From Oscillospiraceae bacterium (GTDB lineage: Bacteria; Bacillota_A; Clostridia; Oscillospirales; Oscillospiraceae), in contig JAFXAV010000027.1 in NCBI GenBank assembly GCA_017516785.1, positions 1 to 33,920 on the forward strand: 33,920 nt of DNA. Reading direction: 5' to 3'. Positions 20,096 to 27,441 of this stretch are shown here, in pieces (the stretch's first letter is position 1; every line of letters starts with the position of its first letter). The translations under genes and the position numbers were made by a program. The notes under the pieces are model-generated. The model was not told where the DNA came from. It ran no database searches and saw only the letters and a list, made by a program, of their open reading frames with translations.

Positions 20096-20974
20096 TTAGC
20101 CGTCTGCAGCCTGTTTGATGAAGAGAGTGGTCAGAGTGCAGAAGATGAATGCCTGGATGCAGCCGCCGAACCAGTCGAAGTACAGGCTGGGGATTGCGGG
20201 GATACCGACGGTCAGCCAAGGATAGTTGACACCCAGGTTGGTGATGACTGCCAGAACGCCCAGAACCAGAACGATGATGCCCAGAATCTTAAAGAGCTTC
20301 TTGGCCATCTTCTTACCCACGAAGAACAGAACTGCACCCACGGCGGTGACGATGACTGCAACCACGAGGCTGGAGCCCAGTGCGCCGAAGAGGGCAGAGG
20401 TGGCAACGGTCAGAGCGGCGTAGACCAGCGCGCTGATGACGGTGCCGGAGAGGATGTTGCCGAAATGACGGCATGCCATGGAGATGGGGGTGAAGCACTC
20501 ACTCATGACATTGATGGGAGCCATCACAAAGATGGGATCCAGGAAACCCTTCAGGTAGTTACCAAAGCCGCCGGCCTTGATCTTGTGATACGTAATCAGA
20601 ACGAAGACAACCAGAGCCCAGGCAAGTTCGGTCATCAGGTCAGCGGTGGGGGACCAGAAGCCCAGAAGGCTGATCAGGTTGGAGATCACGCTGGTGATGA
20701 AGATGGTGGCTACCAGGGGGATGTAATGGTCGAACTCGGTGCCCATGTTGCCACGGACAAAGTTCACAATGAAATTGTAACCCATTTCGGCCACGGCTTG
20801 TTTGCGGGAGATACCGGTGACCTTCAGACCGGAACCAAGCCAGATGCAAAGACCGGTGATGATGGCCATGACCAGATAGGCAACGGTCAGGGTCTGAGTG
20901 ATCTGAACGGTACCGAACAGGGGTACGTTTTCGAACTGAGCAACGATTCCAGCGCCATTAATTGAAATATCCAT
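20096..20974 (-). CDS. atpB: ATP synthase F0 subunit a with an extra hydrophobic hairpin
   Basis: A 292-residue stator channel subunit. The essential arginine is R169 in SMACRHFGNILSG (E. coli R210 in RLFGN), and Q274 in FGGCIQAFIFCTLTTLFI corresponds to the conserved Gln of the last helix. Between these two helices there is an unusually long segment (about 192-252): two further hydrophobic stretches (about 201-219 and 230-249) separated by a short basic turn (GKKMAKKLFK). Typical subunits have a short loop there. The ATG at 20974 begins MDISINGAG; it is the third gene of the operon, before atpE. Confidence 0.95.
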   Translation of the reverse strand: MDISINGAGIVAQFENVPLFGTVQITQTLTVAYLVMAIITGLCIWLGSGLKVTGISRKQAVAEMGYNFIVNFVRGNMGTEFDHYIPLVATIFITSVISNLISLLGFWSPTADLMTELAWALVVFVLITYHKIKAGGFGNYLKGFLDPIFVMAPINVMSECFTPISMACRHFGNILSGTVISALVYAALTVATSALFGALGSSLVVAVIVTAVGAVLFFVGKKMAKKLFKILGIIVLVLGVLAVITNLGVNYPWLTVGIPAIPSLYFDWFGGCIQAFIFCTLTTLFIKQAADG

Positions 20975-21036
20975 ACATAAACCTCATTTCGCGAATTTGT
21001 AGACGGACGTATATTGGGGTTTTTACTTACAATGGG

Positions 21037-21501
21037 TTATTCCTGAGGAGTGTCCTCAGAGGCAGGTTCCTGGGCGGGAACCGGAGTGGTGTTTCCGGTG
21101 TTCAGCCTGCCGGTGACCTGCAGGAACACCAGCCAGACATTGGGATAGAACACGGGGGCTGCTGCGGCAACGAAGTGAACTTTGTCCCGAAGAAAGAAGC
21201 AGCCCACAATCCAAACTGCCTGAACAAGAAGCCGGATGTTATAGCTGGTCTGAAACCTTCTCTTCATCTTGCGCTTGTTTTCAATTTCAATGGCGCTCTG
21301 AATGGTAAGGCACAGAATAATGAAATTGACAACGGCGATGACAGAGCCGCACAGCGCACCAATCAAAATTTTGGGGAGGCTGAAGGTACCAATGCCGAAC
21401 TGGCTCAACAGGAAAAGACCGGCGATCATGGCAATGTTGCAGACGATGACACCGACTACGATGCGTTTGACTTCCTTCCTGGAAGCAGCCTGAAGTTTCA
21501 T
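21037..21501 (-). CDS. atpI: ATP synthase subunit I-like membrane protein
   Basis: A 154-residue protein with four hydrophobic helices (about 13-35, 45-67, 88-106 and 111-130) and a low-complexity, Pro/Glu-rich C-terminal tail. Position directly upstream of atpB and the four-helix layout match the ATP synthase I chain (PF03899), whose homologues assist c-ring assembly and possibly Mg2+ supply. Sequence similarity in this family is low, so the call depends largely on context. It lies 26 bases after atpZ. Confidence 0.75.
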   Translation of the reverse strand: MKLQAASRKEVKRIVVGVIVCNIAMIAGLFLLSQFGIGTFSLPKILIGALCGSVIAVVNFIILCLTIQSAIEIENKRKMKRRFQTSYNIRLLVQAVWIVGCFFLRDKVHFVAAAAPVFYPNVWLVFLQVTGRLNTGNTTPVPAQEPASEDTPQE

Positions 21502-21527
21502 GGGGGATCAATCCTTTTTGGTTATGC

Positions 21528-21785
21528 TTAGTTGTGATTATTGAAGGAGGTAGGAGGATCCGGGTTGTCGGAAAGCTCCTTCACAGCCTTGAGCATTGCC
21601 CGGAGATTTGCCTTGGCGGTGCTGAAAGCGGTCAGCAGGCCCAGAATTCCTAGAATGACCATAACCCAGCCGCCCAGACCAAAACGTATCTGAAGCCAGT
21701 GGGCGATCAGCAGGAAAAAGCAGGGCGGCACCAGAATGGAAAGTCCAAATTGGGTGACCCACATGAGCAGTGACAATACTTTCAT
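21528..21785 (-). CDS. atpZ: AtpZ/AtpI-family small membrane protein
   Basis: An 85-residue protein with two transmembrane helices (about 4-28 and 35-57) and a polar C-terminus, first gene of the ATP synthase operon. The pattern MWVTQFGLSILVPPCFFLLIAHWLQIRFGLGGW…LGILGLLTAF fits the AtpZ/AtpI family (PF09527), which in alkaliphilic Bacillus forms complexes with AtpI and affects ATP synthase stability. ATG 21785 is preceded by GGAGG; nine upstream codons are open but begin before that site. Confidence 0.75.
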   Translation of the reverse strand: MKVLSLLMWVTQFGLSILVPPCFFLLIAHWLQIRFGLGGWVMVILGILGLLTAFSTAKANLRAMLKAVKELSDNPDPPTSFNNHN

Positions 21786-21850
21786 AGCGCCTCCGGGATG
21801 CGATGGGGACACGGTTGCAGAAAAGCATAGTGCCCCATATGTTCCATACC

Positions 21851-21879
21851 ATTATAGCGAATTCTGATGAGTGATGCAA
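21851..21879 (-). promoter_or_regulatory. Promoter of the ATP synthase operon
   Basis: Minus strand TTGCAT (21879-21874), 17-bp spacer, TATAAT (21856-21851). It is a near-consensus promoter with a leader of about 60 bases before atpZ. Confidence 0.8.
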
Positions 21880-21985
21880 TGTGTTTATTAAACAATTTGT
21901 GTCCTCTATTTTTGGAGTTCTTAACTATAAATTAATACTTGACAAGTTGATTTATACACCGAGTGAAAAGAAAGGGGCTTTTCAT

Positions 21986-22015
21986 TTGAGAGAAAATATA
22001 GTAAACTACTATATA
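21986..22015 (+). promoter_or_regulatory. Candidate promoter of recD2 with an overlapping inverted repeat
   Basis: TTGAGA (21986-21991), 18-bp spacer, TATATA (22010-22015). Overlapping it is a perfect inverted repeat ATATAGTA (21996-22003), AAC, TACTATAT (22007-22014) that could be an operator. A consensus -35 TTGACA at 21939 has no matching -10 at the right distance. Bases 22006-22021 also resemble a single NrdR box. Confidence 0.4.
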
Positions 22016-22081
22016 TTGTTATTGTCAGGATGTCCGGACGGCAGGTTTTGTGGTCGGATCCAATTGGGAGAGTATTGGTTC

Positions 22082-24295
22082 ATGGAACAGGAAATGGAGA
22101 TTATCCAGGGCGTCATCAGCGCCGTGGTCTATCAGAATTATGATAATGGCTATGCGGTTCTACGGCTCGGAATTGGAGGCGGTCAGGCGGTGACGGTGGT
22201 TGGCACCATTCCGCTGCCTGCTGTGGGCGAGCGGCTGATGGTCACCGGAAAATGGAGCAATCATAGCAGCTACGGCCGCCAGTTTGAGGCGGAATTTCTG
22301 GAGCGGCTGATGCCCCAGACCAGCATGGAGATCGTGAGTTATCTCAGCAGCCGCATCATCAAGGGCATCGGCCCCCGGATGGCTGCCAGAATTGTGGAGC
22401 ATTTCGGCGATGAGACCCTGCTCGTCATGGAGCGGGAACCTCTTCGGCTGGCAGAAGTTTCCGGTATTTCCCGGGAAAGGGCCAAGCTCATCGGTGAAGA
22501 GTTCCGCCAGAGGGTGGGCATGCGGCAGCTGATGGAGTTTTTCACCCTGCACCATCTGCCGGCGGAACTGGCGGTGCGTACTTATAAGATTTATGGCGAA
22601 AGCACTGTGGAGCTTCTCTACGACGATCCCTATTTATTAATGGATGACGGTCTGGATGCTCCGTTTGGTGCTGTTGACCGCTTTGCCATTGAACTGGGCG
22701 TGGACGGGGATGATCCCCGCCGCGTGGAAGCAGGTATTCTTTTTGAACTGCGCTACAATCTGACAGCAGGCCATAGCTTTCTGCCTGAAGAAAAGCTGAT
22801 TGCGGCCACAGCACAATTATTAAATATAGAAGCGAATTCCGCTGCCACCGGCGTGGAACGGCTGCTGGAAGGACAGCGGTTGGTTCGGGATCACCTGGCG
22901 GGCATTACTGTTGACTATCTGCCGGAACTCTACGAGGCAGAGGATTACTGCACCAACCGGCTGCTATCCGCTGCCATGCTGGAATTTCCCGCGCCCCGGG
23001 GCCTTGAGAAAATGTTGCGAACTGCCGAAAGCGAGATCGGTATTGAATATTCTGCCCAGCAGCGCGATGCCATCCGGGCGGCGGTTACATCTGGTTTGCT
23101 TCTTATCACCGGCGGCCCGGGTACCGGTAAAACGACTATTTTGAATGGCATTTTGTCCCTTCTGGGCCAGATGCAGCTGCGCTGCGTGCTGGCAGCTCCC
23201 ACAGGACGTGCTGCCAAGCGGCTGACGGAAGTCACCGGCGAGGAGGCTTCCACCATCCACAGACTTCTGGAAGCGGGTATTGAGCCGGAAACCGGCCGGA
23301 TGGTTTTCTGCCGGGATGAGGGAAATCCTCTGAAGGCAGATGCGGTGATTGTGGATGAGATGAGTATGGTGGATGTGCAGCTGCTGCACAGTCTGCTGCA
23401 GGCGGTGCCCCATGGAAAGCGCCTGATTCTGGTGGGTGACCCTGACCAGCTGCCCCCTGTGGGCCCCGGTTTCCCCTTCGGCGATATGCTCCGCAGCAAT
23501 ATGTTGCCCGCTGTCCGGCTGACGGAGATTTTCCGCCAGGCCCAAGAGAGCCTCATCGTTATGAATGCCCACCGGGTCAATCATGGTGAAATGCCGGAAC
23601 TGAAAAATGTGAAAAGCGACTTCTTCTTTATGAGAAGACCTTCGGAAGAGGGCGTCTGCCAGACCATCCGGGATCTTTGCACCACCCGGCTTCCGAAAAA
23701 TATGGGTATTCCCTCGGACCAGATCCAGGTTCTGACTCCCACCCGGAAGGGCGGTGTGGGTACCTGGAATCTGAATGCTCTGTTACAGGATACCCTGAAT
23801 CCTGCTGCACCCACCAAAAAAGAACGCCAGTCGGGAGAATTTTCTTTCCGGGAAGGCGACCGGGTGATGCAAATTCGCAACAATTATGATATAATGTGGA
23901 AGAAACTGGACGGAAGCGCTGTTGGAACCGGAATATTCAACGGCGACGTTGGTACCATTTTCAAAATCGATCCCCAGATGGAAACCTTGACAGTGGTCTT
24001 TGAGGACCGGGAGGCGGACTACGATTTCACCCAGCTGAACGAGCTGGAGCCTGCCTACGCCATGACCGTCCATAAAAGTCAGGGCAGTGAGTACCGGGCC
24101 GTCATTCTGGCAGCCTGGAACGGATCTCCCTACCTTCTCAGCCGTAGTGTTCTCTACACCGCCATTACCCGGGCACGGGAACTGCTGATCATCGTGGGCA
24201 GGGAAGAGGTGGTGGCCGCAATGACGGAAAATGCCAAGAAAAACCGCCGCTATTCGGGCCTGAAACTTCGGCTGCAGGGAAAGGTCGGCGCATGA
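22082..24295 (+). CDS. recD2: RecD2-type ATP-dependent DNA helicase
   Basis: A 737-residue superfamily 1B 5'-3' DNA helicase of the RecD2 type, found in bacteria as a stand-alone protein rather than within RecBCD and tied to DNA repair and replication-fork maintenance. An N-terminal OB-like and helix-hairpin-helix region (about 1-200; IKGIGPRMAARIVEHFG) precedes the motor: Walker A GGPGTGKT at 344-351, Walker B VDEMSMVD at 424-431, motif III GDPDQLPPVGPG, and the late UvrD-type motif AMTVHKSQGSEY. Start ATG 22082 is preceded by GGGAGAG and gives the family length; the frame is open a further 67 codons upstream through the promoter region. Its stop overlaps comF by four bases (ATGA). Confidence 0.95.
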   Translation: MEQEMEIIQGVISAVVYQNYDNGYAVLRLGIGGGQAVTVVGTIPLPAVGERLMVTGKWSNHSSYGRQFEAEFLERLMPQTSMEIVSYLSSRIIKGIGPRMAARIVEHFGDETLLVMEREPLRLAEVSGISRERAKLIGEEFRQRVGMRQLMEFFTLHHLPAELAVRTYKIYGESTVELLYDDPYLLMDDGLDAPFGAVDRFAIELGVDGDDPRRVEAGILFELRYNLTAGHSFLPEEKLIAATAQLLNIEANSAATGVERLLEGQRLVRDHLAGITVDYLPELYEAEDYCTNRLLSAAMLEFPAPRGLEKMLRTAESEIGIEYSAQQRDAIRAAVTSGLLLITGGPGTGKTTILNGILSLLGQMQLRCVLAAPTGRAAKRLTEVTGEEASTIHRLLEAGIEPETGRMVFCRDEGNPLKADAVIVDEMSMVDVQLLHSLLQAVPHGKRLILVGDPDQLPPVGPGFPFGDMLRSNMLPAVRLTEIFRQAQESLIVMNAHRVNHGEMPELKNVKSDFFFMRRPSEEGVCQTIRDLCTTRLPKNMGIPSDQIQVLTPTRKGGVGTWNLNALLQDTLNPAAPTKKERQSGEFSFREGDRVMQIRNNYDIMWKKLDGSAVGTGIFNGDVGTIFKIDPQMETLTVVFEDREADYDFTQLNELEPAYAMTVHKSQGSEYRAVILAAWNGSPYLLSRSVLYTAITRARELLIIVGREEVVAAMTENAKKNRRYSGLKLRLQGKVGA

Positions 24296-24945
24296 TCAAG
24301 GACACGTTGCTGAATCTGCTCTTTCCGAGAAAATGCGTCCTCTGCCAGAAATTGCTGGAAAAGGACGAAACGGATCTCTGTCGGAGCTGCCGTGTGGACA
24401 GCCCGGAATGCCTGAAATCCAGGAAAACCTTCTCTTTTCTTGACAGTTGGGTTGCGGTCTGGTACTATGAAGGGTACATTCGGGAGAGTTTGCTCCGCTA
24501 CAAGTTTCGTCGGGCACGGCACTATGCCGATGTTTACGGAAGGCTCCTTGCCATGCGGATTCTCAGTGAATACCCGGATGGCTTCGACATCCTTACCTGG
24601 GCGCCTATCAGCGGACTTCGGAAATTCACCCGTGGCTATGACCAGGTGGGGCTGATTGCCGAAGCTGTAGGCAGGGAATTGGGCATTCAGCCAATGCGGA
24701 CACTTCGCAAGGTTCGAAACAACCGCCCCCAGTCCCGCATCACCGGCCAGGCACAGCGCAAGGCCAATGTTCTGGGTGTCTACCGGCCGGTTTCTCCCGA
24801 GAAAATCAAAGGAAAGCGGATTTTATTGCTTGACGATATTATTACCACCGGCGCAACTGCCGGAGAATGCGCCCGCGTGCTGCTGACAGCCGGGGCAAAG
24901 GAAGTACACTGCGGCTTTCTGGCCGCGGTTCGATATCACGAATAA
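24292..24945 (+). CDS. comF: ComF family phosphoribosyltransferase-like protein
   Basis: A 217-residue protein of the ComF/GntX family: an N-terminal zinc-binding four-cysteine module (C15, C18, C30, C33) followed by a type I phosphoribosyltransferase domain with the PRPP loop DDIITTGAT at 181-189. In naturally competent bacteria ComF acts in DNA uptake and processing with helicase-like partners; in non-competent species its role is unclear. Here it is translationally coupled (ATGA overlap) to the RecD2 helicase gene, a pairing that fits a DNA-processing role. It lies 10 bases upstream of mreB in the same operon. Confidence 0.93.
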   Translation: MIKDTLLNLLFPRKCVLCQKLLEKDETDLCRSCRVDSPECLKSRKTFSFLDSWVAVWYYEGYIRESLLRYKFRRARHYADVYGRLLAMRILSEYPDGFDILTWAPISGLRKFTRGYDQVGLIAEAVGRELGIQPMRTLRKVRNNRPQSRITGQAQRKANVLGVYRPVSPEKIKGKRILLLDDIITTGATAGECARVLLTAGAKEVHCGFLAAVRYHE

Positions 24946-24955
24946 AGGTGAGATT

Positions 24956-26023
24956 ATGGGTAAATTCAAATTCAATTTTTCTCTTTCTTCCAGCGACCTG
25001 GGTGTTGACCTTGGCACCTCCAACGTGCTGATCTATGCCGACGGCAAGGGTCTGGTGGTTCGGGAGCCCTCCGTTGTGGCGGTGGACAAGAACACCGGCA
25101 AGATTCTGCAGGTTGGCGCTGCCGCACGGAATATGCTGGGCCGTACCCCCGGCAACGTGGTTGCCATGCGTCCTCTGAAGGACGGCATCATTTCCGACCA
25201 TGAAATGACTGTCCGGATGCTGCAGGCCATGTTCAAGACCGCAACCGAGTCCTCCACTTTCACCCCCAAACCCCGCGTGGTCATCAGTGTGCCCAGCGGC
25301 GTCACGGAAGTGGAAGAGCGCAGCGTCATCAACGCCGCCATTGAAGCAGGCGCACGGCGTGTGTTCCTGATCGAGGAGCCTCTGGCAGCCGCACTGGGCG
25401 CAGGTTTGGACATCAAGGGCGCCAAGGGCCATCTGGTTGTGGACATCGGCGGTGGCACCACCGATATCGCTGTGCTGAGCATGAACGGTGTGGCCGTTTC
25501 CTCTTCTCTGAAGATCGCCGGCAACTACATGGACGAGCTGATCGCCCGCTACGTCCGCCGTCAGCATGGCATCGCCATCGGCCAGGTTACTGCTGAGAAC
25601 ATTAAGATTCAGATCGGCCGTGTTTACGCAGCCTCCGACGAGCTGACCATGAACGTCAAGGGCCGCGACATCAAGACCGGTATGCCCCGGGTGGTCACCC
25701 TGACCTCCACGGAGATTTCCGAAGTTCTGCGCCGTCCCGCAAGAATCATTGCTGACGAAGTTCTGGCAGTTCTGGAGCAGACCAGCCCCGAACTGATCAG
25801 CGATATCTCCGAAACCGGTATCACCCTCACCGGCGGCTGCAGCCAGCTGTACGGTTTCGATGCCCTGCTGATGGAGCGCACCGGCATCAACTGCATCGTG
25901 GCGGACGATCCCCACTCCTGCACAGCCCTCGGCTGCGGCAAGAGCCTGGCATGGATCAACACCATGCAGGAAGGCCCCATCAACATCGCAAGAAAGCGTA
26001 TGATGAAGAGCAACAATTACTAA
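24956..26023 (+). CDS. mreB: MreB/Mbl-type bacterial actin (cell shape)
   Basis: A 355-residue actin-like ATPase that forms membrane-associated filaments guiding peptidoglycan synthesis along the cell side wall. Actin-fold nucleotide motifs are clear: phosphate 1 LGVDLGTSNVLIY (about 15-27), the connect motif, phosphate 2 VVDIGGGTTDIAVLS (about 161-175), and the adenosine region TLTGGCSQLYGFDALL. It is the last gene of recD2-comF-mreB with a 10-base gap and an AAAGGTGAG site. mreC and mreD do not follow, so it may be one of several MreB paralogues (MreB, Mbl or MreBH type), which cannot be distinguished here. Followed by a terminator. Confidence 0.95.
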   Translation: MGKFKFNFSLSSSDLGVDLGTSNVLIYADGKGLVVREPSVVAVDKNTGKILQVGAAARNMLGRTPGNVVAMRPLKDGIISDHEMTVRMLQAMFKTATESSTFTPKPRVVISVPSGVTEVEERSVINAAIEAGARRVFLIEEPLAAALGAGLDIKGAKGHLVVDIGGGTTDIAVLSMNGVAVSSSLKIAGNYMDELIARYVRRQHGIAIGQVTAENIKIQIGRVYAASDELTMNVKGRDIKTGMPRVVTLTSTEISEVLRRPARIIADEVLAVLEQTSPELISDISETGITLTGGCSQLYGFDALLMERTGINCIVADDPHSCTALGCGKSLAWINTMQEGPINIARKRMMKSNNY

Positions 26024-26035
26024 TCATGAAAAAAG

Positions 26036-26065
26036 AACCGCCGATGGTGATCCATCGGCGGTTTT
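26036..26065 (+). terminator. Terminator of the recD2-comF-mreB operon
   Basis: AACCGCCGATGG (26036-26047) pairs with CCATCGGCGGTT (26052-26063), followed by TT. A-rich sequence before it means it may also serve the minus-strand RHH gene ending at 26071. Confidence 0.85.
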
Positions 26066-26070
26066 CTCGT

Positions 26071-26283
26071 TCATTCTTCTTTTAAAAAATCAAGATCAAA
26101 GGGCTTGTCCAGCTCGGTGGAGACATAGCCGCCGTTTTTCCTGCGCTGCTTGACACATTCCGTCAGCAGGTACTCAATCTGACCGTTGACACTGCGGAAA
26201 TCGTCCTCTGCCCAGGCGGCGATGGCGTTGTAGAGCTTGGCAGAGAGCCGCAGGGGCACCTGTTTCTTCTGATTGTCCGCCAT
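26071..26283 (-). CDS. Ribbon-helix-helix (Arc-like) DNA-binding protein
   Basis: A 70-residue protein with the ribbon-helix-helix pattern at about residues 7-45: a beta strand with alternating polar residues (KKQVPLRLS), helix A (AKLYNAIAAWAEDDF), the turn residues RSVNG and helix B (QIEYLLTECVKQRRK), then an acidic tail. Such proteins act as dimeric DNA-binding repressors or as antitoxin-like partners. ATG 26283 starts four bases after the SPFH gene stop, with no strong ribosome binding site, so translation is probably coupled. The frame is open upstream inside the SPFH gene, but that part has no plausible protein. No toxin gene is adjacent, so a regulatory role for the operon's own promoter is more likely. 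Confidence 0.85.
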   Translation of the reverse strand: MADNQKKQVPLRLSAKLYNAIAAWAEDDFRSVNGQIEYLLTECVKQRRKNGGYVSTELDKPFDLDFLKEE

Positions 26284-26287
26284 AGGC

Positions 26288-27304
26288 TTAGTACAGGGAA
26301 CCGGAATTGACAATGGGCTGGGCATCCTTGTTGCCACAGAGGACAACCAGGAGGTTAGAGACCATGGCGGCCTTCCGCTCTTCGTCCAGTTGGACGGTAC
26401 CCTTTTCGCTGAGGCGTTCCAGAGCCATTTCCACCATACCAACAGCACCGTCCACAATCAGCTTTCTGGCGTCGACCACGGCGCTTGCCTGCTGACGCTG
26501 AAGCATGACTGCTGCGATTTCGGGGGCATAGGCCAGGTAAGTGATTCTGGCTTCCACGATTTCGAGACCTGCTTCTTCAACTCTGCTCTGGATCTCATCC
26601 TTGATGCGGTTGGCAACCACTTCGGAGGAGCCTCTCAGGCTGCCTTCATCAGCGATGCCGTCACCGGTGGTGTCGATGCCGGGGGCAGTATCATAGGGAT
26701 AAAGACGGACGATATTTCTCAGGGCGCTGTCGCACTGCAGGGACAGAAATTCCTTGTAATTGTCCACATTGAAGGCGGCCTTGGCGGTGTCGATGATCCG
26801 CCAGGTGACGGCGATGCCGATTTCCACAGGGTTGCCCAGGCAGTCGTTGATCTTCTGGCGGTTGTTGTTCAGAGTCATGATCTTCAGGCTCATGCGCTTG
26901 CCTTCGGTATCAATGTTCACTGCAACGCCCTCGGCGGTGATCTGGGTGGTTTTGGTTTTGACGTCGCCGCTCTGGTTCAGCTTGGTGCTGGCTGCGGGAT
27001 TCACAGCGGTGCAGAAGGGATTGACCCAGTAGAAGCCTGCGCCCTTCAGAGTGCCGATGTAGTTGCCGAAGAGGGTCAGAACCAGCGCTTCCTGAGGCTT
27101 CAGAACCTTCAGACCGCAAAGGGGGATCCAGCCCAAAGCAAGGGTCGCGATACTTACAATCAGAAGGACTGTGCCGATGATACTGCCATACTCAGACAGG
27201 ATGGCGCCAATGACGATGCCAACAATGGCTGCAAGCAGCACGGCCAGATTCAGCAGAAGAACGAACATGCCGTTTTTCTTGGTTGTCAATACTTTTTCTT
27301 TCAT
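26288..27304 (-). CDS. SPFH/band-7 domain membrane protein
   Basis: A 338-residue protein with two N-terminal transmembrane helices (about 12-35 and 40-60) followed by an SPFH/band-7 (prohibitin-like) domain (about 65-290), as seen in KPQEALVLTLFGNYIGTLKGAGFYWVNPF and the later EVVANRIKDEIQSRVEEAGLEIVEARITYLAYAPEIAAVMLQRQQA helical region. SPFH proteins form large oligomeric membrane scaffolds; partners include proteases and lipid-domain proteins. ATG 27304 follows AAAGGAGG at 7 bases, whereas an in-frame start 15 codons earlier lacks one. The only co-transcribed gene is the RHH protein downstream; no NfeD or FtsH partner is present. The predicted promoter contains two GATATCA repeats. Confidence 0.9.
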   Translation of the reverse strand: MKEKVLTTKKNGMFVLLLNLAVLLAAIVGIVIGAILSEYGSIIGTVLLIVSIATLALGWIPLCGLKVLKPQEALVLTLFGNYIGTLKGAGFYWVNPFCTAVNPAASTKLNQSGDVKTKTTQITAEGVAVNIDTEGKRMSLKIMTLNNNRQKINDCLGNPVEIGIAVTWRIIDTAKAAFNVDNYKEFLSLQCDSALRNIVRLYPYDTAPGIDTTGDGIADEGSLRGSSEVVANRIKDEIQSRVEEAGLEIVEARITYLAYAPEIAAVMLQRQQASAVVDARKLIVDGAVGMVEMALERLSEKGTVQLDEERKAAMVSNLLVVLCGNKDAQPIVNSGSLY

Positions 27305-27339
27305 AAGAGATTCCTCCTTTGATTTTCTTTTGTATCTTA

Positions 27340-27368
27340 ATGATATCAAAAAGATATCAGAATGTCAA
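27340..27368 (-). promoter_or_regulatory. Promoter of the SPFH-RHH operon with two repeated half sites
   Basis: Minus strand TTGACA (27368-27363), 17-bp spacer, TATCAT (27345-27340). GATATCA occurs twice on the plus strand, at 27342-27348 and 27353-27359, 11 bp apart, one copy overlapping the -10 and one in the spacer. The arrangement is typical of an operator bound by two dimers on one face of DNA; the RHH protein of the same operon is a natural candidate. Confidence 0.7.
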
Positions 27369-27384
27369 TGGGTAATTAAAAAGT

Positions 27385-27410
27385 GTGCAGTCCGATATAT
27401 TGGACTGCAC
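27385..27410 (-). terminator. Terminator of the cysteine-rich protein gene
   Basis: GTGCAGTCC (27385-27393) pairs with GGACTGCAC (27402-27410). On the minus strand it is followed by ACTTTTTAATT, giving a moderate T run. Confidence 0.7.
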
Positions 27411-27441
27411 GTAGACTATACTGGATTTACATCAGATAACG

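Noticed and set aside
21939..21944. The consensus TTGACA as the recD2 -35
   Set aside because: No acceptable -10 lies 16-18 bp downstream; the TTGAGA/TATATA pair fits better.
26071..26287. A toxin-antitoxin pair with the RHH protein as antitoxin
   Set aside because: No small toxin gene adjoins it; the neighbour is a 338-residue SPFH protein with typical membrane scaffold features.
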